Positions 26,731-36,493 of a DNA stretch of 64,000 bases are shown here, one piece after another (the first letter of the stretch is position 1; the number at the start of each line of letters is the position of its first letter). A program made the position numbers and the translations under genes. Below the pieces are notes generated by a model that ran no database searches, had not been told where the DNA came from, and was given only the letters and a program-made list of their open reading frames with translations. This stretch comes from Tengunoibacter tsumagoiensis. GTDB lineage: Bacteria > Chloroflexota > Ktedonobacteria > Ktedonobacterales > Ktedonobacteraceae. The DNA lies in NCBI RefSeq assembly GCF_003967535.1, contig NZ_BIFR01000001.1, forward strand, positions 4,277,001 through 4,341,000. The letters run 5' to 3'.

Positions 26731-27232
26731 CCATGTACCTCTCTATAAATAAAGCAACACTAATAAACCCTTGCAGAGGGCAGGAATAGGAACAGGGGGG
26801 AAACGCAGATTCCTTTCTAGCTGAAATATTTTCATCTTACGAAGCATTGTCGTTCATAGAAGAACAACAATCTATGCGTCTTTGTATCAGTAAATAAGAG
26901 ATAAACGCACATATAGAATATATCATAGCTACAAAAAAAAAGACAAGAGGTTATTCAGGAAATTTTGGGGAGGAATAAACGGATTCCTGTTCTTTGCTCC
27001 GAAAATCTGCTTCGTAGTTGTAAGAGTGGAAAAACGGGGAGAGGCTCGCCATAGGACATCATGATGGTTGTGAAGGTGCAACCATGGGGGAGGGGCACTC
27101 CAACGGCCATCATAAATGATGGGCCCGACATCATTCATGTGACAAATCGAGCGTAAGGAGCGATTTATCACATGAGCGTGTCGGGCCCATCATTCATCAT
27201 GTCAGCGGACCATCTCGTCCGGAGGGAAAAGT
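26731..27232. other. 500-base gap upstream of the RHS gene
   Basis: No gene was seen. It holds the large imperfect palindrome at 27115-27194, a smaller hairpin ATGGTTG/CAACCAT (27062-27084) and an AT-rich stretch near 26890-26940 that may contain the RHS promoter. No good -35/-10 pair is evident on the minus strand. Confidence 0.5.
27115..27194. repeat. 80-base near-perfect palindrome
   Basis: The outer arms AATGATGGGCCCGACA (27115-27130) and 27179-27194 pair exactly. The inner arms CATGTGACAAATCG (27136-27149) and CGATTTATCACATG (27161-27174) pair with one mismatch. It lies just after the stop of the GT39-like gene (27233), so it can act as its terminator, but it lacks a T-tract. A mobile REP-like or cruciform element is an alternative. 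Confidence 0.7.
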
Positions 27233-28822
27233 CTACACTACGACCTGTGACATGCTCTTGAAATTCCCATGGCCGGGCTCGAGAGCGCTACGCCAGATAT
27301 AAAAGTGGCCTGTCCCATAGGAGTTGACAAAAGGAACTGTCGCCACCAGATCGTAATTTTTGCTGGCAATCATCTGACGAGCAATAAACTGTGCCTCGGC
27401 AGGCTGGTAGTTAAAGCTTAACTCAACGGTCGTGAAATAACGATCCTTGAGCGCCTGGATGATCGCAGGGTCGCCAAGCAGAGCAGGCTGGTTGGGGCGA
27501 GAATAGTAGAAGTAGTAGACGCCATTCCATTGCCACTCTTCGGTAATATCCTCCGAATCATAGCGAGCAACCTCAATATCTTCCACCAGAATACGTCCAC
27601 TGGCATGACGCAGTTGTGTATGCAAGGCATAGCTCAGATCTGTCGTATTCGCCCAACCGGAAAAAATGGTCTGGGATTGCTGCGTCCCCAGGACAAAGAC
27701 CAGCAGAACGACGCACAGGCCACTGAGCCAGTAGCGTCCATTCGCGTTGGCAATGGTTCGCTGCATAAAGCCCGAGATCCAGGCGAGCGCATACCCCGCC
27801 AGAGCCGCACAAAAGAGCAGACCCAGTGAGAAGTGCTTATCGAGCGAGACCGCCTCCATCTTATAGATGTGGTAAGCAGGAACAAGCCATGATGAACCAT
27901 ACATGACAAGAGCAACCAGGGTCAAACGACGATGATAGATGTAGACAAGGATCACTCCTACCAGCGCTGCCAGATACACAATTCCAGCCATCTGCATCAC
28001 ATGGGTAAAGAGCTCTAAGCGGGACTTCTGAATAAATGCCGTTCGATCAGTGGTTGTGCCAGCAATGGCATGAAACATCGATTTATCAACCACTTGATAA
28101 GCAATATACAGGCTAGCAGCCAATGTGAGCAGGGCAAGCGCCAGGCGGATCAGCATCCGCCACCACCCTATATAGGCCAGGCTGCAAAAAATGAGGATTC
28201 CCAGAACCGCTGGCACATAGAGCATCGCCGCATACTTTGTCAAGACAGCCAGCACTAATAACGGGCCAATCAGCAAGGCCAGCCAGGGCCGGCGGCTGGT
28301 GCTGACCTGAAAGGCCAGCAGAGCCGCAACTGCCACCAGACAGAAACACATGGCGTCAAAGGTTGCCAGACGACCAACATAGAGGACGGTCCCTAACGAG
28401 CCATAGAGCGCTGAAGCAAAGATGGCCGATGGTCGCTGAAAAAACTTTTGCGCCAGATAGTAGATGGTAATGTTGATCCCCATCATACACAACAGGCTAT
28501 AGGCACGCGCCAGTTCCAGACCACCAATCATATCCAGGACGCCAGCAATAACTGGGTAGAGACCTGGATAGCCCGAGAAGTAAAAGGCATAACGATCAAG
28601 TGGGGCAGGGCCTCCCAGCCAATAGTGGAACAGCTGGCGGCCTGCATAGAGATACAGTGCCTCGTCCTGGAAAGCCGTGTTCCGCAAGGTGACGAGCGAG
28701 ATAATCGCTTGCATCGCCAGAATCAATACCAGCGGCCAGTAGGATGGCCATACAATGGCTCTTGCTTGCTTTCTAACAATTCGATTGACGGTATATTTAG
28801 GAAGAGAAGATGTTGTTAACAT
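27233..28822 (-). CDS. GT39/ArnT-like membrane glycosyltransferase
   Basis: 529 residues with roughly eleven membrane helices. The GT-C fold signature is the acidic pair in the first external loop, FQDEALYLYAG (Asp53-Glu54), as in PMT/ArnT enzymes that use polyprenyl-phosphate sugars. The FSGYPGLYPVIAG and LARAYSLLCMMG segments fit the family. The start has AGGAG at 10 nt. It lies 26 nt after the stop of the upstream 1549-residue glycosyltransferase fusion, so both are probably one operon. Donor and acceptor are unknown; Dpm-type donor synthesis is available at 50738-51511. Confidence 0.75.
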   Translation of the reverse strand: MLTTSSLPKYTVNRIVRKQARAIVWPSYWPLVLILAMQAIISLVTLRNTAFQDEALYLYAGRQLFHYWLGGPAPLDRYAFYFSGYPGLYPVIAGVLDMIGGLELARAYSLLCMMGINITIYYLAQKFFQRPSAIFASALYGSLGTVLYVGRLATFDAMCFCLVAVAALLAFQVSTSRRPWLALLIGPLLVLAVLTKYAAMLYVPAVLGILIFCSLAYIGWWRMLIRLALALLTLAASLYIAYQVVDKSMFHAIAGTTTDRTAFIQKSRLELFTHVMQMAGIVYLAALVGVILVYIYHRRLTLVALVMYGSSWLVPAYHIYKMEAVSLDKHFSLGLLFCAALAGYALAWISGFMQRTIANANGRYWLSGLCVVLLVFVLGTQQSQTIFSGWANTTDLSYALHTQLRHASGRILVEDIEVARYDSEDITEEWQWNGVYYFYYSRPNQPALLGDPAIIQALKDRYFTTVELSFNYQPAEAQFIARQMIASKNYDLVATVPFVNSYGTGHFYIWRSALEPGHGNFKSMSQVVV

Positions 28823-28848
28823 AAAGTGAGAACTCCTAATCGCCTGTC

Positions 28849-31800
28849 CTATCTATCTTCAAAACGTTGCTGGAGATGAGAGGCAATCTGGCTCATAGCC
28901 GCAAGCGACTGCGCGTCTGATGTGATTGACCATTGTTTATCCAGTTTTACATTGGTTTTTAGTTCTGGCGAGGCATCGTGATACAGAAGAGCATAGACCG
29001 CATGATGCGTCATGGCAGCCTCACCTACCTGAGCAATCCAGGCCGCTTTTTCATCCGCTGGACCATCGGCACTGGCTTTAATAATGATTGGTTTATCAGG
29101 ATAGCGCTGCATCAGTTTTTGAATAAGGAGATCAGGATCGCCCCACTGAGTGCCAGGATAGCTAATCAGGTCCAATACGACTCCATCGATGGTGTTCATA
29201 GGTGGTGCATAGGGTTGATCATTGATAGGGTCAGCTGGCTCCCAGAGCATGGTGATATTATTGGCTCCCACTTGTTTAAAGATGGATTGAACGTGCTGCC
29301 AGGCGGGCGATACGTCCTGTGGAATACCATTATTGGTAACTGCCGATGTAAGCGCCCAGTTACGATCCACATGCAGCAGGATGTTAATAAAGACCTGCTT
29401 ATGATAAGCACGAATGGCTTGCGCCCAACGAGTCAGTTCTGCGTCGTGCAATCCATGCGTAATTGAGAGAAGACTTGCCTGATTGTCTGGCTTTCCGTTG
29501 GACTCAAAGGTGCCAAATTGTAATGTGATCCACGGACGAGCATTATGGGCGGCCAGATCATTGGCCCAGGCAACATCGAATGCGTCGGTTGTGGTCTGCG
29601 TCCGACCTACAATGGCAAGGTTTGAGCCTAAGAGATGCTCTAATTCCGCTGGCCGCTGCTTCAAAATGGAAGCCGGCAGATCAACACCTACATAGGGCAT
29701 ACTGTTTTGAGCCAATGCCAATGAGTAGGCAGGGGCCACTGGACCATACCAATGGAAGCTACCAGTAATAAAGATCGTGGCGGCCAACACCAATGAGAGG
29801 GCCAGATTGCTGGCTGAACGCAATCCTCTCTCGCGCTGAGGCAGATGCGCTGGATAGTGATAACTCTCCGTCTGGACCTCGGCTTTCGCTAATGCACGAT
29901 GATCCGCACGCTGTGTGCGCCAATCCAGCACATAAAGCCAGAGGAAGCTCCCTAACATGACGAGTGTATATCCAACCCACAGCAGGCTAATTGCCAGAGC
30001 GGAGAAGACCTTGGCCTGAGCACGCGAAGAATACAGTAAGGCCACTAAACAGAGGACGACGAAAAAGATGTAGACCCACATGTGGCCCTGCGCTTTTTTC
30101 GCTCCTCGCTTCTTCGAAGTGACGGCAAAACCAACCTTACGCTGGAGAATGACGGTGATCAGGCTCTCAATCAAGACGGGGAAGCTACCAAAGCCCATTA
30201 TGATGCCATAGAGACCGGTAATTCCACGTCCTGCATACCAGATCGTTGCAGAGCTTACCAGGAAGTAGGGGATAAAGTGCCAGAGGAAGGAGCCCAGTGT
30301 CGAGCCCTGAACCGCAGGGGTCCCGGTAAAGATGAACAGAATTGGACAGAGCAGGTAGAGCAGGTCGCGCAAGCCGCACAGGTAGTGCGTACAGGCCAGG
30401 AAGTATTGTAAGCGCTGACCAATATTCAGCCCGTTTTTCTTGGGCAGGAAGATGTCGCGCCAGTGCGTTCGCAGAACACCCAGCGTTCCAATCGCCCAAC
30501 GGCGCTGCTGCTTTAAGTAGGCCTCAACATCCATTGGTCCAAGACCAGTGGCAAGGATATCGGTGACATAGACGCTCTGCCAGCGAGTATGCAGGTTAAT
30601 CGAGGCGGCAAAATCTTCTGTTACGGAATCCTGGGGCAGGCCGCCAATCTCATCCAATGCACGTGCACGCAGCAGGACGTTTGTTCCGCAGATGAAGGCT
30701 GAGTTCCAGGCAGCTTTTCCTGGACAGAGCAGATTATAGAACATGGACTGCTGATCATCAGCCCAACGGGAGACCGGGTTATCCAGGTTGCGATAATACT
30801 GACCGGTCTGTACCCACCCGACGTGCGGATCTGCCATGTTTGGTACTGTCTTTAAGAGAAACTCTGGCTTCGCTACCTGATCCGCATCAAAGATGACGAT
30901 CAGTGCATCTCCAGTAGCTCCCAACAGCTGGCGGGCATTCTCAATATTGCCTGCCTTGGCTCCCCCTGGAGTCTTACGCGTCACACAGGTAACACCCATC
31001 CGAGCAGCCAGGTCGTCAATACTCTGCCATTCCGCAGCTTTTGCAACATAACCATCATTGCAGATGACGATCTCGACCTTTCCCCACGGATACTGCTCCA
31101 GATACCGCTCACGTGCGGCCAGAGCTCCCTGGATGGTCGGTTCTAGAATGGAGACACCCTCATTTACGGTCGGGATAAAGATATAGATCGGATTATGGGT
31201 CGGGTTTACGCTTCGCTTCAGGCGAGGCTGCTGCCGTGGCCAGAGGGTGAATTGTAAGCCCATGGTGTGGATGGCACCTAAAAACTCGGCAAACAGCAAT
31301 GGCAACGCGATCCACCAGCCAGCCCAGTTAATCACCTCAACACGCCAGCTAATATAGTCCACAAAGGTGATACCCATGGAGACGGCCAGAAGCATGGTGA
31401 TGATACGGTGTCGATCCCCCTTCTTACGCGAACCTGCAAGGGTGATGCCAACTCCGAAGAGTACTGTAGCGAGAATAACCCAGGCATTCGGAATAGTGTA
31501 GGTCGTCAGGTCCAGCGCCATATACCCAACTGTGACCATCATTGCCAGCACTAAAAACACGGCAATCCACATAAACAGCTTCTCTTGTCTGATATGCCAG
31601 ATTGCTTTCCGTGGCTTCTGAGTCGCGCCCCGGGCATTGGCGGTGCTAATGACGGTAAAACGGCTCTTCTTGTCCGACTTCTGGACCGCTAATTGCTGCG
31701 TTTTTGCTACGGTAATAGCCGCCAGGTTCTGTGTTGGTACGGCCTCGCTTGCCTCGGGTGATAAGGTTGCTACTGCGGCAGCGCTTTTCAGTTCTGGCGC

Positions 31801-33498
31801 TTTCGCTTTCGCTGGAACAATCACCTCTATATGATGTTTTGTCTCGAGTGCAGCAATCTCCTTCAGCTTCTGGGTTGTGGTGGACCCTTCAGCCGGTGCT
31901 GGTCCGCTCACCAACGGCTCTTGAGCGTTCTCTGGTGCGACTGCTTCTACTTTTCGGGTGGCTGTCGCAGCAATCGCTCTACGCTTCTGAGTTGGTGACT
32001 CCTCTTCTTCTTCCGCTGGTTGAACTTCTGCATCAGCAACCAGTTCGTGCGTCTTTTCCTGAGCCTCGAGCTGCCGGGTCTGAGACTCTGTCACCTCATC
32101 AGGTGCCTTCTGTTCTGTGGGTTTTGGCGCTTCCAGATGCTGTGTTCTGGCCTCTGATAGCTCCTCTACAGTCTGGGGTGTTTTAACCACTTCCATTCGC
32201 TGCGTCTTTGCTATCTCAATCGCCTTCAGCTCCTGAGTTTTGGTCATCTTAATGGCTTTAAGCTTCTGCGTATTGGAGAAACCAGTGGCAAGAGCTGGTG
32301 TAAAAGAGGTAAGAGCCTCGTCGATTGCCACAAGGTCAGAGGAAGGTTCGTTCTCTTTACGGGCAAAAGGAAAGATTGAACGATTGAGCAAGACAAAGTT
32401 ACATACCCCGAGTAGGACAAATGCTGCCAACAATAACGGCTGCCAGATAGTCATTGTAAAAGGGTAGAGGAAAAAAAGCGCTGCAAAAGCAGCAACATTT
32501 AAGAGAAGGAGGCCAATGATCTTCCAACGGCGTCCAGCTGTCGGTACTTCACGAAAGAGGCGAGCCATATGTCGCACGATCGTCAAACCAGGTGTCAGCT
32601 TTGCGCCTGTACGAAACTGAATCTGAGCGGGGATCTCAACGATCTCTTGCCATGGACAGCGCAAGAGAATCTCTAACAGAAGTTTTGAACTGGTAGGGTG
32701 CAGTTCAACATCCTGTATCAATGAATGCCTGAAGACAAATAGTCCACTAAGAGGATCAGAGACACGCGCCAGTTGCTTAGGAAACAGAAGGCGAGCGTCA
32801 TTTTTGAGCAAGCTCAGACCAAGACGACGTCCAGAAGCAATTCCTGTCTGGCTTCCACCTTTCAGGTAGCGACTGGCAATTAAGAGGTCAGCATCCTGTG
32901 CGATAATCTCGTCATAGAGGAGGCGCAACTGCGCAGGCACAGGCTCTACTTCACCATCAAGTACAAGAAGATAGCGTCCTCGAGCGGTCCGCAAAACACG
33001 CTGAAGAGCCGTGGCCAATCCCACCGTTCCTCGCTCTACCTGTACTGAAAAGGCTGATTGATTGAGCTTCTGTGCAACCTCCTGAAGCCTGGCTGAGGTC
33101 TCATCCTGGCTATTATCAACACAGATAATCTCAGTGTGCACGCCTACAAAGCTCGTACTTATTGTCTGTAAGAGCCTGGAGATTGTGGTAGCTTCATTAT
33201 GAGTTGGAATAACTATACTGAGATCATATATGAGATTTCTAGGTAATTCTTCAACAAGAACATTAATGTCAGATCGATTCGCATGAATAGATTGAATGGA
33301 ACTTTCTCCAGGTGCATGAAGGCCAATCGCTGGGAGAATAACCGTTACTTCACGGCCAGATGAACTATTCGTTTCTTCAGCACTACTCGTTTGTGACTCC
33401 AATTGTAATACTCTACTATGCATATTATTGACATTGTGCTCTGTTGCGTCTAAAAAATCTTCACGAATTAGTGGATTTTTGCTGCTTTCAATTGTCAT
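28849..33498 (-). CDS. Fusion of Dpm-like GT2, cellulose-synthase-like GT2 and GH26-like domain
   Basis: 1549 residues, ATG with AGGA at 8 nt. Residues 92-320: GT2 of the dolichol-phosphate mannosyltransferase type (LSIVIPTHNEA, SRYLKGG). 327-375: two membrane helices, GtrA-like. 410-605: low-complexity TQ-x-L repeats. 640-745: membrane helices. 765-1005: processive BcsA-like GT2 with FDADQ (871-873 region), VTED (959-962) and QQRRW (997-1001). 1030-1200: membrane channel. 1229-1250: membrane anchor. 1265-1545: an external TIM-barrel-like domain with a TMLWEPADP acid/base Glu1420 as in GH26. No PilZ domain is present. It probably polymerises a beta-glucan-like polysaccharide and exports it past the external domain. 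Cotranscribed with the GT39-like gene. Confidence 0.85.
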   Translation of the reverse strand: MTIESSKNPLIREDFLDATEHNVNNMHSRVLQLESQTSSAEETNSSSGREVTVILPAIGLHAPGESSIQSIHANRSDINVLVEELPRNLIYDLSIVIPTHNEATTISRLLQTISTSFVGVHTEIICVDNSQDETSARLQEVAQKLNQSAFSVQVERGTVGLATALQRVLRTARGRYLLVLDGEVEPVPAQLRLLYDEIIAQDADLLIASRYLKGGSQTGIASGRRLGLSLLKNDARLLFPKQLARVSDPLSGLFVFRHSLIQDVELHPTSSKLLLEILLRCPWQEIVEIPAQIQFRTGAKLTPGLTIVRHMARLFREVPTAGRRWKIIGLLLLNVAAFAALFFLYPFTMTIWQPLLLAAFVLLGVCNFVLLNRSIFPFARKENEPSSDLVAIDEALTSFTPALATGFSNTQKLKAIKMTKTQELKAIEIAKTQRMEVVKTPQTVEELSEARTQHLEAPKPTEQKAPDEVTESQTRQLEAQEKTHELVADAEVQPAEEEEESPTQKRRAIAATATRKVEAVAPENAQEPLVSGPAPAEGSTTTQKLKEIAALETKHHIEVIVPAKAKAPELKSAAAVATLSPEASEAVPTQNLAAITVAKTQQLAVQKSDKKSRFTVISTANARGATQKPRKAIWHIRQEKLFMWIAVFLVLAMMVTVGYMALDLTTYTIPNAWVILATVLFGVGITLAGSRKKGDRHRIITMLLAVSMGITFVDYISWRVEVINWAGWWIALPLLFAEFLGAIHTMGLQFTLWPRQQPRLKRSVNPTHNPIYIFIPTVNEGVSILEPTIQGALAARERYLEQYPWGKVEIVICNDGYVAKAAEWQSIDDLAARMGVTCVTRKTPGGAKAGNIENARQLLGATGDALIVIFDADQVAKPEFLLKTVPNMADPHVGWVQTGQYYRNLDNPVSRWADDQQSMFYNLLCPGKAAWNSAFICGTNVLLRARALDEIGGLPQDSVTEDFAASINLHTRWQSVYVTDILATGLGPMDVEAYLKQQRRWAIGTLGVLRTHWRDIFLPKKNGLNIGQRLQYFLACTHYLCGLRDLLYLLCPILFIFTGTPAVQGSTLGSFLWHFIPYFLVSSATIWYAGRGITGLYGIIMGFGSFPVLIESLITVILQRKVGFAVTSKKRGAKKAQGHMWVYIFFVVLCLVALLYSSRAQAKVFSALAISLLWVGYTLVMLGSFLWLYVLDWRTQRADHRALAKAEVQTESYHYPAHLPQRERGLRSASNLALSLVLAATIFITGSFHWYGPVAPAYSLALAQNSMPYVGVDLPASILKQRPAELEHLLGSNLAIVGRTQTTTDAFDVAWANDLAAHNARPWITLQFGTFESNGKPDNQASLLSITHGLHDAELTRWAQAIRAYHKQVFINILLHVDRNWALTSAVTNNGIPQDVSPAWQHVQSIFKQVGANNITMLWEPADPINDQPYAPPMNTIDGVVLDLISYPGTQWGDPDLLIQKLMQRYPDKPIIIKASADGPADEKAAWIAQVGEAAMTHHAVYALLYHDASPELKTNVKLDKQWSITSDAQSLAAMSQIASHLQQRFEDR

Positions 33499-33998
33499 GT
33501 AGTATTCCTACTTCTTGCAATAGTTTGGGAAATATTAGGAAGAAAAAAAGGCGGCAACATTGGCAAGGAGTCTTTCATAAGTTCTCCATTGTTGTAGTTT
33601 AGTGGAGATAGGATACAGCGACTAGTCGCTAAAGTATCGCAAAATAGCACTATGGTATCTTCAATTTTCCCCTCCATTGCTCGATTCGCCACCAATGAGA
33701 AGCATTTACATGCTATTTGAGAACATGAATCGGCCTGAGAAGCCGGTTTACGCATTTACTAGCTCTCATGGTATGGCCGTTTTTGTTTATTGTCGCACAA
33801 GACAAGGTAGCGCTGTAAAATTTGCATTTTTCGTAGCAAATCAGTACCATTACCTGTACAATATGACTTTTTCACTAGCCAATAGTCCTTTATTCCTGTA
33901 TCTATTCCTCCTAGCCATTTCGGGCATTATCCTTATTGGTATGGTGGTACTGGCATGTCCTGATTATTAATTACTATTCAAAGAAGAGATGTAATTGC
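33499..33998. other. Divergent intergenic region
   Basis: It separates the minus-strand fusion glycosyltransferase from the plus-strand Vgb gene. A 35-codon open frame (33863-33970, MTFSLANSPLFLYLFLLAIS start) would encode a single-membrane-helix peptide, but it has no ribosome site. Promoters for both flanking genes must lie here; none is near consensus. Confidence 0.4.
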
Positions 33999-36470
33999 AT
34001 GAAGAAGAAATTTACCAAAAAAAAGATTCTGGCCATGGGAGTAGTTCTGGTACTATTAGTTACCAGCCTGCTTGTCGTGATCAAATCTGCTATCGATGCC
34101 CATGCCCAGGCGGCTGGCATCAGCAGTTTCACGACCTATTCGGTTCCTGGTGGGAGTATGGATCCCTGGGGAACTGCATTTGATAGTACTGGGCGCGTCT
34201 GGGTAACTCTTCCAGGCTGCGATCCAAATCCCAGTTGTCCCAGTTCGACCCCTCCTGGCAAACTGGCACTTTTTGATCCCTCCTCACATACCTGGGTAAC
34301 GGTCGTCTCACTCCCGGCTGGCTATGGTCAGCCATTGTTTGTTACAGTTGATCAGAATGGGAAAGTCTGGTTCACAATGCCGGTGACCAATGCCATTGGT
34401 ATGTATGATCCAGTCAGCACAAACGTTGCGCAATGGGCCATTCCAACCGCCAGTTCAGGCCCATGGGGAATTGCACATGATGGCCATGGAAAAATCTGGT
34501 TTGCCGAACATTATGGGAATCAGATTGGTTCTTTTGATCCCAGTAGCCAGACATTCCATGAGATTGCTACCCCCGCCACGAATAGCAATCCCTACGGCAT
34601 CACTGTTGATGGCTCAAATAATGTCTGGTTCGCTGAAAACACCTCTTCCGTTGCTTTAATTGGTGAATATACAAGCCAGGGGACATTAAAAGAGTTCAAG
34701 ATTCGGAATACGCCTACGGGAGGGACCGGATTAACTCCACACCAGATTACGGTTGCTCCCGATGGCAAGATCTGGTGGTCAGAAGGCTGGGTAAGCGGAA
34801 TTGGAACACTCGATCCTGCGACGGCTGTCCCTGGTACAAATACGGGGGTCCATGAATACTTCTATACTCCTTGTGGAGGCTGCTCATCGCATACTTCTGG
34901 TATTAGTACCGATCAGCAAGGCCTGGTCTGGATCGATGATTCCATCACCAATCAATATGGCTATATTCCAGCAATTGGAGGCTCATTCTCGCTCTATTAC
35001 GCCAATCCTGGCAGCCACCCTCACGATGGTATGAATGTTGATGCTCAGAATCGTGTCTGGTTTAACGAAGAGTTTGCCAATGCACTGGCTCTGGCTATTC
35101 CCTCGGGCATCACGATCCCCACTCCAAGCCCGACCGTTCCCGTTACACCAACTGCTACGTCTAGCGCAACCAGTACGCCAACCCCAACCCCAGTGGGCAC
35201 ACCCACATCCTGGAGTCCGCTGGCCAGCGATACCTTCCAGCGCGCAAACCAGGCGCTATGGGGCACAGCCTCCGACGGTCATAGCTGGGGCGGCGACGCC
35301 AATAGTCAGACGTTCTTCTCTATTGCTGGGAATACTGGCCTGGTATCGAATACAGGAAGCACCTCCTACAGCGCAGTACTTGGCGCAAGCGCCACGGATA
35401 CCGATGTTACGCTCACTGGCTCCTTAAGCGCCTTTACTGGTGGCAACTTCGGTGCGGTCTTGCGTTGGACCGATGGCAATAACTGGTATAAAGCCTATAT
35501 CGACGGTTCAAGCCTGATCATCCAGAAAAAAGTTGGTGGCATCACAACCATTCTTGGGAGCACACCATTCACAGCGACAGGAGGAACCTCGTACAGCATC
35601 CATTTCCGCGCCACTGGCTCAACCCTCAGCGCCAATGTCTGGCCCTCGTCCAGCAGCGAACCCTCTGGATGGATGGTCAGTGCGAACGATTCGAGTCTAA
35701 GCTCTGGCTATGCTGGCTTGCGCGTTCTGACTCAGGGTAATACTCTGACAGTCTCGTCATTTACCGCCAATATACCAGGAAGTGGAACCGCAACCGCAAC
35801 TGCAACCCCGGTGGCCAGTCCGACTGCAACTACAGTAGCCAGTCCAACTGCAACCGCAACCTCTGTAGCCAGCCCTACAGTCACTTCGACCCCAACATCT
35901 GGTGCCACCATCGCAACCGATACCTTCCAACGCGCCAATCAAGCCTATTGGGGCACTGCCTCCGATGGTCAGACCTGGGGTGGCGATGCTAACACGCAGA
36001 ATTTCTTCTCGATTACGAACAACACAGGCCTCGTCTCCAATGCGGGTAGCGCCTCTTATAGCGCTGTCCTGGGAGCAAACTCAACCAATGCAGAAGTCTA
36101 TCTGACTGGCTCATTAAGTGCCTTTGCCAGCAGCAACTTCGGTGCGGTCTTACGCTGGACCGATGGCAATAACTGGTATAAAGCCTATATCGACGGTTCA
36201 AACTTGATTATTCAGAAAAAAGTAGGCGGCACCGCTACTGTGCTCAGTAGTGTCCCTTTTGCGACCACTGATGGAGGCACCTATAGTCTTCATTTCCGCG
36301 TCTCAGGTTCGACGCTTAGCGCAAATGTCTGGGCTTCTTCGGGCACTGAACCCGGCGGCTGGATGACAACAGCAACTGATAGTAGCCTGACCTCAGGCTA
36401 TTGTGGTCTGCGCATCCTCACGCAAGCTGGTACGTTTACAGTGACTTCTTTCCTGGCAAAGCAGGCGTGA
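33999..36470 (+). CDS. Secreted Vgb-like beta-propeller with two C-terminal LamG-like domains
   Basis: 823 residues from ATG 33999, preceded by AAGAAGAGA; the longer frame from 33936 has no site. A Lys-rich signal anchor (MKKKFTKKKILAMGVVLVLL) ends near AHAQA. Residues about 40-375 hold Vgb/NHL blades with repeated PWGIA, IWFAEH, IGSFDP and YGITVDG elements. A Thr/Pro linker follows, then two similar domains of about 185 residues (405-591 and 636-823), each with DTFQRAN...WGTASDG, FGAVLRWTDGNNWYKAYIDG and ANVW motifs. This resembles LamG/concanavalin-like carbohydrate-binding domains. The Vgb name reflects virginiamycin B lyase, but lyase activity is not implied. Probably a cell-surface or extracellular binding protein. 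Confidence 0.8.
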   Translation: MKKKFTKKKILAMGVVLVLLVTSLLVVIKSAIDAHAQAAGISSFTTYSVPGGSMDPWGTAFDSTGRVWVTLPGCDPNPSCPSSTPPGKLALFDPSSHTWVTVVSLPAGYGQPLFVTVDQNGKVWFTMPVTNAIGMYDPVSTNVAQWAIPTASSGPWGIAHDGHGKIWFAEHYGNQIGSFDPSSQTFHEIATPATNSNPYGITVDGSNNVWFAENTSSVALIGEYTSQGTLKEFKIRNTPTGGTGLTPHQITVAPDGKIWWSEGWVSGIGTLDPATAVPGTNTGVHEYFYTPCGGCSSHTSGISTDQQGLVWIDDSITNQYGYIPAIGGSFSLYYANPGSHPHDGMNVDAQNRVWFNEEFANALALAIPSGITIPTPSPTVPVTPTATSSATSTPTPTPVGTPTSWSPLASDTFQRANQALWGTASDGHSWGGDANSQTFFSIAGNTGLVSNTGSTSYSAVLGASATDTDVTLTGSLSAFTGGNFGAVLRWTDGNNWYKAYIDGSSLIIQKKVGGITTILGSTPFTATGGTSYSIHFRATGSTLSANVWPSSSSEPSGWMVSANDSSLSSGYAGLRVLTQGNTLTVSSFTANIPGSGTATATATPVASPTATTVASPTATATSVASPTVTSTPTSGATIATDTFQRANQAYWGTASDGQTWGGDANTQNFFSITNNTGLVSNAGSASYSAVLGANSTNAEVYLTGSLSAFASSNFGAVLRWTDGNNWYKAYIDGSNLIIQKKVGGTATVLSSVPFATTDGGTYSLHFRVSGSTLSANVWASSGTEPGGWMTTATDSSLTSGYCGLRILTQAGTFTVTSFLAKQA
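35217..36465 (+). repeat. Tandem 550-base repeat encoding duplicated LamG-like domain
   Basis: 35217-35770 and 35911-36465 are near copies; for example TTCGGTGCGGTCTT and the following GACCGATGGCAATAACTGG occur in both. The two copies encode the paired C-terminal domains of the Vgb-like protein. Between them the linker carries short GTAGCCAGTCC-type repeats. Confidence 0.8.
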
Positions 36471-36493
36471 GGAACAACGAAAGGAACACATTC

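Noticed and set aside
33495..33755. 86-codon minus-strand frame overlapping the fusion glycosyltransferase start by ATGA
   Set aside because: The overlap looks like coupling, but the protein is Cys-rich and low-quality with no domain, no ribosome site was found, and the downstream gene has its own AGGA site.
33677..33970. 97-codon plus-strand frame before the Vgb gene
   Set aside because: Only its last 35 residues (one membrane helix) look protein-like, and there is no ribosome site at any start. It is mentioned as a weak candidate only.
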